64,000 bases of DNA, from the NCBI RefSeq assembly GCF_008000935.1, contig NZ_CP042831.1, forward strand, positions 2,108,001-2,172,000. The letters are read 5' to 3'. Source of the stretch: Flavobacterium alkalisoli (GTDB lineage: Bacteria; Bacteroidota; Bacteroidia; Flavobacteriales; Flavobacteriaceae). Under the pieces are notes generated by a model, which was not told where the DNA came from, searched no databases, and was given only the letters and a program-made list of their open reading frames with translations. Positions 1 through 10,000 of the stretch are shown in pieces. Each line of letters starts with the position of its first letter. The first letter of the stretch is position 1. Position numbers and translations under genes: made by a program.

Positions 1-2984
1 CTAATACATGTTTTGGTAGTGATGATGATGATGTTTGGTTTGAGTTCGTGGCAACCAATACCACTCATATAATTTCACTTTCAAATATTACACCGTCTAA
101 CTCTTTCTATCATACTGTTTATGAGGGAGATGAGTGTGGTACATTGACACAGCTTTATTGTAATTCTACAACTCAGAGTTTTGCAACAGGATTAACAATA
201 GGTAATACATATAAAGTAAGGCTTTACACTTCATCTTCGTTACCTCAAACATCAAGTTTCGATCTTTGTATAGGTACACCGCCGCCGCCACCGGCAAATG
301 ATGAGTGTGCTGAGGCAACAGTTATAATTGCTAATGCCAGCTCAGAATGTGTGGAATCAGGTTCTGGTACTATTTTCTCAGCTACGGCTTCAACAGAAGG
401 AAATACTTGTACAGGTGTTGCAGATGATGACGTATGGTTTGAATTTACAGCAGTAAATACAACTCATTTTATAACTATAAATAATATTCAGGGAAGTACA
501 GCAGGTCTTTACCATGTACTTTATGAAGGTGATGAGTGTGGTACGCTTACACAGTTATATTGTAGTACATCAGCACAAAGTTTGGCGGAAAACTTAACAG
601 TAGGCAATATTTATAAAGTAAGGGTTTATTCTTCTACTTCTACTCCAAACCAAACATCTACATTTAATATATGTATAGCTACTCCTGCAGGTTCAATTAC
701 AGTCAATGAAACGTTGTTTAATGCAGAACAACTTGTAGAAACGGTACTTATAGGATCGGAGTGCGCTATTGTATCTAACATCACTTCCCAGTCAGGTTCT
801 GATTTTGGAGGGGCTGGTAGTATTGGTTACTTCAACTTTAATAATTCAAGCTTTCCGTTCAATGATGGTGTAATATTAGCAACAGGCAGTATTAATGAAG
901 CACCCGGACCTTATCCTAATAATAGTGGGGGTATAACCGGTTCCGGATGGGGAAGTGATGCAGATTTAGCTGAAATTATTGCCGAGGAAGGTAATACAGA
1001 TCCACTTTATAATGCTTCTGTATTAGAGTTTGATTTCGTACCGTTAACAAACCAGATAACGTTCGATTTTCTATTCGCTTCAAATGAGTACGGTACTTTC
1101 CAATGTAGTTATGGAGATGCATTTGCATTTATCCTTACAGATTTGGAAGATGAAAATGCTGTACCGGTTAACTTAGCTGTTTTACCGGGAACAACCGTAC
1201 CGGTATCGGTTGTAAATATCAGGAATGGTGCTTATAATGCTAATTGTGAATCAGTAAACGAACAATATTTTGGATCTTTCAACCAAACAAACCCTTATGG
1301 TTCAGCTATTGCTTATAGAGGCCAAACAGTAGTTCTTACAGCTGCCGGAGATGTAATACCGGGGAACCAGTATCATATCAAGCTTGTAATTGCCGATTAT
1401 AGAGACCAGTCATTTAACTCAGCTGTATTCCTTGCGGGTGGTAGTTTTGATATCGGAGGGCTTGACTTAGGTTTAGATCTTACAGTTATAGATGGTACAG
1501 CTATTTGTGATAATGAAGAATCTGTTATCGAAACTGGATTAAGTGAAGATGATTATGACTTTGTTTGGTATACTGTTGATGGAGATATTGCTACTGTTAT
1601 TGAAAATGAGACGGGTGCTTCGCTTACTGTTTCAGAAACAAATGACTATAGGGTAGTTGCTACCTATACAGGTTCTACATGTTCACTGGAAGGTAACAAA
1701 CGTGTTGAGTTCTATGTTCCTGTTGAAGAGACTGTAGGTGTGCCTGTAGACCTTATAGGTTGTGATGCAAGTGGATTTACTACTTTCGATTTCGCTTCTA
1801 ATACTGCTCTTATCGAGGCAGGTGTTATTGAAGGTTATGATGTTGCAGACTTTGTGATTTCTTACCACGCTTCTGAGGCTGATGCTCAGAATGATGCTAA
1901 CCCTATCGGATCTGTCTATGAAAATACCGTTGCTGAATTACAGACAATTTATGTAAGGGTAGAGTATATGCCAACAGGGTGTGTGGGTATGCTTAACTTT
2001 AATCTGATTGTTCAGGATCTTACACCTGACTTTGATATGGGTGGCGACTTTAATATCTGTGAAGGTACAACAGGTGTAACTATCGATCTTGTAGCTAATA
2101 ACTACGATCCTGCATCACCGGATGTTACTTACTCATGGACTTACAATGGAGACGCATTACCTGATACAGGAAGCAGTGTTACTGTTACAGGAGAAGGTAC
2201 TTATGAGGTTACGGTTAACAACTCAGGTTGTGAGGCTACCCAGTCGGTATTTGTAACGGTTACTCCAATACCTGTTGCCGATGTTATGGAGGATGTTGTT
2301 GCTTGTGATAGTTATGTATTACCGGCACTTAGTCCTAATAATTTTTATCATACTCCTGAAGGTGAAACACTTGCTGCAGGTACTGAGATAACAACAGATC
2401 AGATGATTTATATCTATACGGAATCTGGTACTGCGCCGGCAAACTGTACAGACGAGAGCAGCTTTATGGTTTCTCTTGTTGCTACACCGCTAATTGAAGT
2501 TACAGGTGGTTGTATAGGTGGGCGTTATACTATGGAAGTTATTTTAGATGATGAATATTATACTGAGGAAACGGTTCTTATCGAGTGGACTGATCCAAAC
2601 GGAGCCATTATAAGTACTGATATTACAGCTATTGCTGAGGAAATAGGAGACTATGTGGTAACTGTTACCCCTGCAGGTGGTGATATCTGTTCATCGGTTC
2701 TTGTGTATAATGTTGAAAACGCAGCTTGTACAATTCCACGTGGTATCTCTCCAAACGGTGATAACATGAACGATAACTTTGACCTTTCTGGTCTTGGAGT
2801 AATTAAACTAAGCATCTTTAACCGTTACGGTAAAGAAGTATACAGTAAAACAGATTATAGTGATGAGTGGTATGGTCTTGACAAACACGGAAAAGAACTT
2901 CCTACAGGAACATATTTCTACTCACTTGAGCTAAATGATGGTACCAGCAAAACGGGTTGGGTTTACATTAATAGAGAAAACTAA
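1..2984 (+). CDS. T9SS type B surface protein with choice-of-anchor L domain (5' partial)
   Basis: The frame is open from the left edge of the window; codons before the first ATG (48) match the later repeat (FGSDDDDVWFEF versus VADDDVWFEF), so the gene starts upstream. Counting from 48, residues about 80-212 are a cysteine-containing beta-sandwich unit starting NDECAEAT, a second copy of the unit cut by the edge. Residues about 224-470 resemble a choice-of-anchor L domain (FNNSSFPFNDGVILATG, FLFASNEYGTFQCSYGDAFAF). Ig-like segments follow. The last ~85 residues are a gliding-motility-associated C-terminal domain (ISPNGDNMNDNF, IFNRYGKEVY, LPTGTYFYSLEL), the type B T9SS sorting signal. The expected role is an exported, surface-attached or released adhesin. 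A terminator follows, then a PorP/SprF gene on the same strand, the usual partner in this family. Its ligand is not predictable from sequence. Confidence 0.88.
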   Translation, partial: NTCFGSDDDDVWFEFVATNTTHIISLSNITPSNSFYHTVYEGDECGTLTQLYCNSTTQSFATGLTIGNTYKVRLYTSSSLPQTSSFDLCIGTPPPPPANDECAEATVIIANASSECVESGSGTIFSATASTEGNTCTGVADDDVWFEFTAVNTTHFITINNIQGSTAGLYHVLYEGDECGTLTQLYCSTSAQSLAENLTVGNIYKVRVYSSTSTPNQTSTFNICIATPAGSITVNETLFNAEQLVETVLIGSECAIVSNITSQSGSDFGGAGSIGYFNFNNSSFPFNDGVILATGSINEAPGPYPNNSGGITGSGWGSDADLAEIIAEEGNTDPLYNASVLEFDFVPLTNQITFDFLFASNEYGTFQCSYGDAFAFILTDLEDENAVPVNLAVLPGTTVPVSVVNIRNGAYNANCESVNEQYFGSFNQTNPYGSAIAYRGQTVVLTAAGDVIPGNQYHIKLVIADYRDQSFNSAVFLAGGSFDIGGLDLGLDLTVIDGTAICDNEESVIETGLSEDDYDFVWYTVDGDIATVIENETGASLTVSETNDYRVVATYTGSTCSLEGNKRVEFYVPVEETVGVPVDLIGCDASGFTTFDFASNTALIEAGVIEGYDVADFVISYHASEADAQNDANPIGSVYENTVAELQTIYVRVEYMPTGCVGMLNFNLIVQDLTPDFDMGGDFNICEGTTGVTIDLVANNYDPASPDVTYSWTYNGDALPDTGSSVTVTGEGTYEVTVNNSGCEATQSVFVTVTPIPVADVMEDVVACDSYVLPALSPNNFYHTPEGETLAAGTEITTDQMIYIYTESGTAPANCTDESSFMVSLVATPLIEVTGGCIGGRYTMEVILDDEYYTEETVLIEWTDPNGAIISTDITAIAEEIGDYVVTVTPAGGDICSSVLVYNVENAACTIPRGISPNGDNMNDNFDLSGLGVIKLSIFNRYGKEVYSKTDYSDEWYGLDKHGKELPTGTYFYSLELNDGTSKTGWVYINREN

Positions 2985-2995
2985 ACCAAAAGTAG

Positions 2996-3023
2996 AGGGG
3001 TTGTAAACCCAACCCCTTTCTTT
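2996..3023 (+). terminator. Rho-independent terminator after the first adhesin
   Basis: An 8-bp perfect stem, AGGGGTTG (2996-3003) and CAACCCCT (3010-3017), with a 6-nt loop is followed by TTCTTTTT. It lies 12 bp after the adhesin stop and about 30 bp before the porP-like start. It may only attenuate transcription, because the downstream genes have no obvious promoter of their own. Confidence 0.75.
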
Positions 3024-3051
3024 TTACTAATAATTAGCACATAATAAACAC

Positions 3052-3987
3052 ATGAGAAAAATATACCTTGCCGCTTTGGTGGCATTGTGTGGCCTTGCCG
3101 ATGTTTCTGCACAGCAGGACCCGCACTATACGCAGTACATGTATAACATGAACGTGATCAACCCTGCCTATGCGGGCTCGAAGGAGAATTTGTCCTTTGG
3201 GTTATTGTACCGCAAACAGTGGGTTGACATCCAGGATTCCCCAACCACGGCAACCTTCTCGGGCAGCAGTCCTGTTGGTAAGAATGTGGGATTGGGCCTA
3301 TCTGTAATCAACGACCAGATTGGTCCTGTAAAGGAGACCAACACCTATGCGGACTTCTCCTACACCCTTAACTTAGGTGGAGAGCACCGCCTTGCCCTTG
3401 GCCTTAAGGCCGGAGCAACGTTCCACGATGTGGGGCTATACAGTGACATCGGTAACGGATATGTACCGGCGCCGGGCGACCCTGCCTTCAGTGAGAACGT
3501 TAACAACACCTATTTCAACATAGGTGCAGGATTCTTCTACTACACCCAGAAGTACTATGTGGCCTTCTCGGTACCGAACATGCTTAAGAGCAAGCACCTT
3601 GACCTTACCCAAAGCGGAACTGACCTTCAGTTCGGATCGGAAGTTCAGCACTACTTCCTAACGGGGGGTTACGTATTCCAGTTATCGGATAACGTAAAGC
3701 TAAAACCCTCTTTCATGTTAAAATCAGCCTTCAACGTATCGCCTTCTATAGACGGTTCACTGAATGCGCTGTTCTTTGAGCGCTTTGAGATCGGGGCCAC
3801 CTACAGGCTTGATGACTCTTTTGGTGGTATGGTCAACTACAGGATTACCCCTAACCTTAGGCTGGGTTATGCCTATGACCATATTGTTTCCGACCTTAAC
3901 ATCACTACCCCAGCCTCGCATGAGGTAATGCTGTTATTCGATTTGAACTTCCCTAAGAAAGTATCACGTTCACCACGTTATTTCTAA
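3052..3987 (+). CDS. PorP/SprF family T9SS outer-membrane protein
   Basis: This is a 311-residue protein with a signal peptide ending near residue 20 (LADVSAQ). The family hallmark follows: QQDPHYTQYMYNMNVINPAYAGS, then alternating beta-strand segments and a C-terminal strand ending in Phe (SPRYF). PorP/SprF proteins are outer-membrane barrels that help export or anchor type B-signal adhesins such as SprB, and are normally encoded next to their adhesin, as here. The next gene starts 20 bp downstream and is a PorE-like OmpA protein, so the two are probably cotranscribed. The gene and its downstream partner are visibly richer in G and C than the flanking adhesins. Two paralogues lie at 6095-7084 and 18934-19845. 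Confidence 0.9.
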   Translation: MRKIYLAALVALCGLADVSAQQDPHYTQYMYNMNVINPAYAGSKENLSFGLLYRKQWVDIQDSPTTATFSGSSPVGKNVGLGLSVINDQIGPVKETNTYADFSYTLNLGGEHRLALGLKAGATFHDVGLYSDIGNGYVPAPGDPAFSENVNNTYFNIGAGFFYYTQKYYVAFSVPNMLKSKHLDLTQSGTDLQFGSEVQHYFLTGGYVFQLSDNVKLKPSFMLKSAFNVSPSIDGSLNALFFERFEIGATYRLDDSFGGMVNYRITPNLRLGYAYDHIVSDLNITTPASHEVMLLFDLNFPKKVSRSPRYF

Positions 3988-4007
3988 CCTAAAAGCGACC
4001 AAGAAAA

Positions 4008-5877
4008 ATGAAGAACCTATATATCAGTTTAAGTTTTATGCTGGCAGCACAGTTTGCCATGGCACAGAGCAGGGAAACCGAGAAGGCGGACAAGCTGTAT
4101 GCCAGGATGGAATATGTTGATGCCGCCAATGAATATATGAAGCTATCAGGCAAGAGCGACCCTTATGTTTACAGGCAGCTGGCCGAGAGCTACTACAATG
4201 TCTTTAACAGCAAGGAGGCGGTAAAATGGTATGCCAAGGCTACCGAGAGCCAGCAGGAAGCTGAGATCTATTACCACTATGCCCAGATGCTTAAGGCCGA
4301 AGGCAGGTATGAGGAGGCTAATGCGCAGATGCGTAAGTTTGCCCAGTTAAAGCCGAATGACGAGAGGTCTGTGGCCTTTATGAAAGACCCTGACTACCTT
4401 CCGAAATTAAGGAACCAGACAAGATTGTTTGATGAGAAGAAGCTGGACATCAACGATGAGAAGTACAGCTCCTTTGGTGCGGTACTTACCGATGACAACA
4501 ACTTCTACTTCACCAGCGCAAGAAATACGGCAAGGAAGACCTACGGGGCTAACGAACAGCCGTTCCTTGATATGTACATGGCTACCTATAATGCCGACGG
4601 TACCCTTAGTGAGCCGACCCCTATTGCCGATGTGAACAGCAAATGGCACGACGGCCCTGCAGCGGTAAGCGCAGACGGTAACACGATGTATTTCTCCAGC
4701 GAGAGCTTTAAGGAGAGCAAACAGTTTGAGAGGGATAAGGACAACAACCTTAAACTGGGCCAGGTATACCTTTACAAGGCTACCAAGGCTGACGGCAAAT
4801 GGGGTAACATCCAGCCGCTTCCTTTCAACGAGAAGACCTACTCAACAGGTAACCCTGCCATCAGTGCAGACGGCAAGACGCTTTACTTTGTTTCGAACCG
4901 TCCGGGAGGCCAGGGCGGCAACGATATCTGGAAGGTGGAGGTTAAGGGCAACAACACCTATGGTGAGCCACAGAACCTTGGGGATAAGATCAACACCCCA
5001 GCCAATGACAATTTCCCATACATCACCTCAGAGGGCAAGCTGTACTTCTCCTCAGACGGAAGGAAAGGCTTTGGAGCACTGGACGTGTTTGTGGTGGACC
5101 TGAAGAAAGGAACAGAAGTAATGAACGTTGGCTTACCAATCAACTCAGGACAGGATGACTTTGCCTTCAGTTTCAATGACCGGAAGAACATCGGTTTCTT
5201 CAGCAGTAACAGGACAGGTGTTGACCAGCTTTACAGCGCAACGCCAATCTGTGGCGTTGAGGCTATTGTAATGGTAAGGGATGCCAACACGGGCAAACCT
5301 GGCAAGCGCCAGGGTATCGATCCTTGATGAGAGGAACAATGTTATTGAGACCAGAACGGCAGATGCAGGAGGTAAGGTGGTTTACAATGTTGATTGTGAC
5401 AGGGCCTATACCATCCAGGCAAGCATGACGGGTTATGAGCAGAACAGCTTCCCGATTGCCAAAACCCATGGTGGTGAGGTGAACGTTATGGCTGACCTGA
5501 AACCGATCGAGGAGATCGTGAAAGAAGTTGTAGTGGAACTTAACGACATCTTCTTTGAATTTGATAAGAGTAACATCACCAAAGAGGCAGCCTTTGAGTT
5601 AGACAAACTGGTAGAGGTTATGAACAATAACAAGGAAATGACGATCATGGTTAAGGCACACACCGATAACCGTGGTAGTGACCAGTACAACATGAACCTG
5701 TCGAACAGGAGGGCAAAATCTACCGTTCAGTATGTCATCTCCAAAGGCATTGCCAAGGAGCGCATCTCAGGACAGGGTTATGGTGAGAGCCAGCCGCTTG
5801 TTGACTGTAAAGACAAATGTACAGAGGAAGAGCATGCTAAGAACAGACGCTCGGAGTTTGTAATCGTGAAGAAATAA
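4008..5877 (+). pseudogene. PorE-like OmpA-family T9SS protein, split by one frameshift
   Basis: The first frame runs from the ATG at 4008 to a TGA at 5327. The second frame carries the rest to 5877. Together they make about 623 residues, against 643 for the intact paralogue at 16991-18922. The order is: signal peptide (MLAAQFAMAQ), TPR-like helices (residues ~20-120), a WD40/PD40-like propeller (YFTSARNT, MYFSSESF, LYFVSNRPGG, LYFSSDGRKG), a carboxypeptidase-regulatory-like domain where the break falls, and an OmpA C-terminal peptidoglycan-binding domain (FFEFDKSNI, HTDNRGSDQYN, LSNRRAKS). The frame changes inside DANTGKP / LASARVSIL near 5300-5308. Loss of two bases (CT from CCTCTGG) would explain it. 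The second frame alone lacks a signal peptide. Either the gene is inactivated or the assembly has an error. The family tethers T9SS components to peptidoglycan. Confidence 0.82.
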
Positions 5878-5965
5878 TAAGAGGAAATTGTATTCCTAAA
5901 ACGTTAAACCAAAACCACCTTGCCAATGAAGTAGAGTAATAGATCAAAATTTTAGTTTATGTTTA

Positions 5966-5990
5966 AGCCCCATACAAGGTATGGGGCTCT
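5966..5990 (+). terminator. Hairpin downstream of the PorE-like gene
   Basis: A 9-bp stem, AGCCCCATA (5966-5974) and TATGGGGCT (5980-5988), closes a 5-nt loop. Only a weak T run follows, so it is a terminator or mRNA-end stabiliser of modest strength. The stronger palindrome at 6021-6066 lies just beyond it. Confidence 0.5.
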
Positions 5991-6020
5991 TAAAACTAAG
6001 CTTAAAAAAAGAACTATATA

Positions 6021-6066
6021 AACTGAAAAGGGACAATTCTAATATTAGAATTGTCCCTTTTCAGTT
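6021..6066. terminator. 46-bp perfect palindrome between convergent operons
   Basis: Two 23-bp arms meet with no spacer (6021-6043 and 6044-6066). The core stem contains GGGACAATTCT flanked by AAAA on one side and TTTT on the other, so the hairpin can end transcription from both the plus operon ending at 5877 and the minus operon ending at 6095. The GGGACAA stem is shared with hairpins at 30148 and 57281. Confidence 0.7.
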
Positions 6067-6094
6067 AGTGAAACTATTATATAAAAAGATCGTG

Positions 6095-7084
6095 TTAATA
6101 ATAATCAGGGCAACCCTGGCATTGTTTTTCCCAGTTAAACTGATATATCAGGGAGAATTCATGTATCCCTCCGGTTCTTCCCATATTGTTGGTTAAGACA
6201 TCATATGAATAGCCAATTTTAAAATGCTCATATTTCAATCCGAAATAAGGGTTTATGGAAGTAAGCAATTTACTGTTTCCGTTATTTTTTGCCGGATTTG
6301 TAGCCGCTATTGCTCCTACAAATACTCTTTCAAAAATAATTCCCATACCTAAATCAAACCTGTTGTATTTGGCCTGCTGCATAAAATTACCTGTAAAAAG
6401 TAATTTGGAATTGTAGGGTAGGAAGGTATTAGTAAAATTGGAAAGTTTAAACTCATAGCCTGCATTTAGGGAGAAAAGCATTTCTAAAGGTAAATTACCT
6501 GCCTGGCTAAATGAGATATTAGGTTTGTTAAGGTGCTTTAAGGAAGCTCCAATCCAACATTCTTCGTTGTTAAATAATACTCCGGCACCGATGTCAAAAA
6601 AGGTAATTTTCTCATTAAGCGCCAATGGGTCTATACTGGAAGCATCAATTACTCCCGTGCCAAGGTTTAGCTGATCTTCGAGTACCAGATTCTGAAATCC
6701 GTATGACTTGGTACCAAACCCTACTTCAATAGCAGGGTGAAAATACCAGAAATCAGATATCTGTACCCTGTATGCATAAGAGGCATTTACCTGAGAAAGC
6801 TGATAGTTTGTAAACGATTCTCTCTGGCTTAAGAAGTTTACTCCAAATCCGCTGTTCATTTCTTCTGCCCATGTGTTTAAAAAGGCATAATCACTATTTA
6901 TTTTCAGTGAAGCATCCGGCCATTGAGTCCGGTGCATTACACCAATAGAAGTTGTTTCCATAAAAGCCGTAAAACTTGGGTTTACGGTTTGAGGCACCAT
7001 AAAATACTGAGTAAAAATAGGATCCTGAGCCCAACTTGTATTAAATGCCAATAGTGTGGTTATAATTATTGCTATTCTTTTCAT
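6095..7084 (-). CDS. PorP/SprF family T9SS outer-membrane protein
   Basis: This 329-residue protein has a signal peptide (ALLAFNTSWAQ type cleavage near residue 19), followed by the family signature QDPIFTQYFMVPQTVNPSFT, a variant of the DPHYTQYMYNMNVINPAYAG motif in its paralogues. Repeated strand patterns predict an outer-membrane beta-barrel. It starts only 2 bp after the stop of the 2537-residue adhesin gene, so the two are surely one transcript. That gives this barrel a clear partner: it should help secrete or hold the adhesin. It is the most divergent of the three PorP/SprF copies in the window. Unlike module A, no PorE-like gene follows; a bidirectional terminator does. Confidence 0.88.
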   Translation of the reverse strand: MKRIAIIITTLLAFNTSWAQDPIFTQYFMVPQTVNPSFTAFMETTSIGVMHRTQWPDASLKINSDYAFLNTWAEEMNSGFGVNFLSQRESFTNYQLSQVNASYAYRVQISDFWYFHPAIEVGFGTKSYGFQNLVLEDQLNLGTGVIDASSIDPLALNEKITFFDIGAGVLFNNEECWIGASLKHLNKPNISFSQAGNLPLEMLFSLNAGYEFKLSNFTNTFLPYNSKLLFTGNFMQQAKYNRFDLGMGIIFERVFVGAIAATNPAKNNGNSKLLTSINPYFGLKYEHFKIGYSYDVLTNNMGRTGGIHEFSLIYQFNWEKQCQGCPDYY

Positions 7085-7086
7085 TT

Positions 7087-10000
7087 CTACTTAATTAATA
7101 CAAAAGGTCCCTCAAAATTTACAAACTGGCCGTAAAACGTTTCGGCATTGATTCGGTAATAGTAATTACCATTTTCAGACGGAACATCCTGAATGTAACC
7201 GTTCCATCCTCTGATAACTTCTCCTTTTTCGGAGTAGATAAGGGAACCCCATGTATCATACACATTCAACTCAATACTCTTGAAACCTTTGTATAGTGCA
7301 CTAAACGTATCATTAACACCATCGGCATTTGGTGTAAATGCATTAGGAATCATTACTTCATAACCTTTAGTGATTTCCAGTACAATACTGTAAGTGTCTG
7401 TACATCCGTAAGGATATACTACAGTTAATGTAACTGTGTAAGTACCTTCCCTTACATAAGTGTGAGTTGGATCCAGTTCGCTGGAGAAACTTCCGTCTCC
7501 AAAATCCCATGATACTTCGGTATAATCTCCTGTAGATTCATTTATAAAAGTTACAGGATCCATAATTGAATAGATATTGTATGTGGTGTGAGCATAAGAT
7601 TCTGCTGTAAAGAATGCTTCGCCCAACTGTTGTGTATCCACTTCAAAAGTTTGTGTTGCAGTACATCCCATAAAGTCGGTTGCGGTAACAATCACAGTAC
7701 CGTTTTGGTCGGTGCTCATGTACTGACCATTTTGCCCGCTTACTTCACCACTTGTCCATGTATATTGGAAAGGAGGAACACCACCCGATGCATGGGCAAT
7801 ATTAACCTGTCTTACATATTGGGTGTCACAATCAAATACGATATCAGTTGTAATCTCAAGCGTAATAGGCTCAGGGCGTGTTATGGAGTATGTTGCCGAG
7901 TTAGTGCAACCATTAGCATCTGTAACCTCAACAAAGTAGTTGCCCGAAGTTATATTAGTAAGATCTTGTGTAGATTCTCCGTTAGACCAATCGTAGGTGT
8001 AAGGAGGAGTACCTCCCGCAACCAACAGGTCTATAGCGCCGCTCATGGTATCATCACAGTCGGTAGCATGAGTAATATTCGCATTCAGCGTTAAAGCGGC
8101 TGGCTCAACAATGGTAAATGTCCTTACGATTTCACAAGGAGTACCATCAACAATAGTGGCTGTATAGGTACCAGGTCCTAAGTTATTACGTGTTGTACCT
8201 GCTGTAGAACCATCACTCCATGTAAGTGTTACCGGAGCAATACCACCTATAAGGTTAAGCGCAATACTACCATCGTTAGCCCCATGACAGGTGATATTAG
8301 TATAAACCGGATTTACCGTAAATACAGGTGCTTCGTCTATTACTACAGCTATTGTTTTGGTACAATTGCTTTCATCAGTTACTGTAATGGTATAAGTTCC
8401 TGCCCCTAAGTTATCCTGAAATGTTCCTGTTGCAAGGTTGCTCCATTGTGCTGTGTAAGGAGGGTTACCACCCGATATGGCTAATGATATGGAAGCATTA
8501 TCTGCTCCATAACAGGTAATAGGAGTAGTGGTAGGTATAATTATTATTTCCGGCTGTTCGGTTATAGTAACCGTAATGGTTTCATTACATCCTAAATCAT
8601 CTGTAATTGTTAATGTATAGGCCCCTGCAGTTATACCAATTAGATCTTCATTGGCAGAAGTAAAGCCGTTAGGGCCTGTCCAGTTGTACAGGTAACCTGC
8701 TATAAGTACACCACCTGTAACAGTAACATCTATTTCTCCGGTGGCGTCACCAAAACAAATAACATTTACATGAGTTTCGGTAATTATAATCTCTTCCGGT
8801 TCCGTTAATGTATAAGTACTGCCTGTAGCGCTACAGTTATTGGTGTCAGTTAATGTAAGTTCATAACTACCGGCAAATAATCCTGTAAGATTTTGTTCGT
8901 TTGATGTAAAGCCGTTAGGTCCTGTCCATTGGTAAACATAATCAGAATTACCTCCGGTGGGGAATATGGATATTGCACCATTATTTCCTCCAAAACAACT
9001 TACGTTAAATCCGTTGTAGTTTGAAACCGTACTGGTATAGGCTATCGGTTGTGGCTCTGTAATTTCATAGCTTTCGGTTACCGGACACGCTCCCGTAGTA
9101 TCGTTAATTACTACAGTATAGGTACCCGGATTAAGGTTGCTGATGTCCTGAGTATCTGCTGTAAAACCGTTTGGACCTGTCCAGTTATATGTATATCCCG
9201 GATAACCGCCCTCTACAGTAAGGTCTATACTACCATCCTGATTACCAAAACAGCTGATTCCAAATCCGTTAAAATCGGAAACTACAGCTTCTGTAATCGC
9301 AATACCCGATTCCGGTTGTGTTATAATGATATCTTCAATTGTTTTTGCGGTACCGTTTGCATCAGTAACCTGAACGGTGTAATTGCCTGCCGGTAAATTG
9401 TCGAATACATAATTTTCGGCAAAAGTATCTTCAACAGTTTCTATTACGGTACCATCTTCTAGCATTAGTACATAATCAAAAGGAGCAATGGAAACCTGTG
9501 TAATTTCAACTTCAATAACACCTGTGCTTGCTCCAAAACAGCTAACATCCACATGGCTTGCATCAGCTTCGCCAATAGTAAGCGGAAGCGGCGCATTGAT
9601 TAGTATGGTAAGTTCTATATCGTTACATAAACCATCGCTTATAATAACTGTATAAGTTCCTTCTCCTAAGTTTTCAATATTTTGGGTATCGGCTGTAAAT
9701 CCGTCAGGACCAGTCCAGCTGTATGTGTAAGTTCCCGAACCACCTGTAGGGGTAAGGTTTATCCAACCGTCTGTAGCTCCTGATGTACTTATCTGGAAGC
9801 CGTTATAATCAGATACATCTGATGTAACAGCAAACTCAGAACTAACCGTAACCACAAGATTAAACGGTTCGCCCAAACAGTTACCCTCCGGAGACACAGG
9901 AGTAACAGTATAAGTTGCTGTTTGGTTAGTGGTTGTTGGGTTGGTTAAGTTACCTGTAACCACCAGTTCACCGCTTCCCGATGCACCTCCAGTAATACCA

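Noticed and set aside
4429..5103. Plus-strand open frames of 68 and 125 codons inside the PorE-like gene
   Set aside because: They are alternative frames of a gene whose own frame has clear propeller and OmpA motifs.
5281..5877. A separate small OmpA gene
   Set aside because: The frame begins inside the regulatory-like domain, lacks a signal peptide and completes the upstream frame exactly as in the paralogue at 16991-18922.
7588..8094. 168-codon plus-strand open frame
   Set aside because: It is wholly antisense to the SprB-repeat region of the 2537-residue adhesin and is rich in Cys and Arg from reverse codons.
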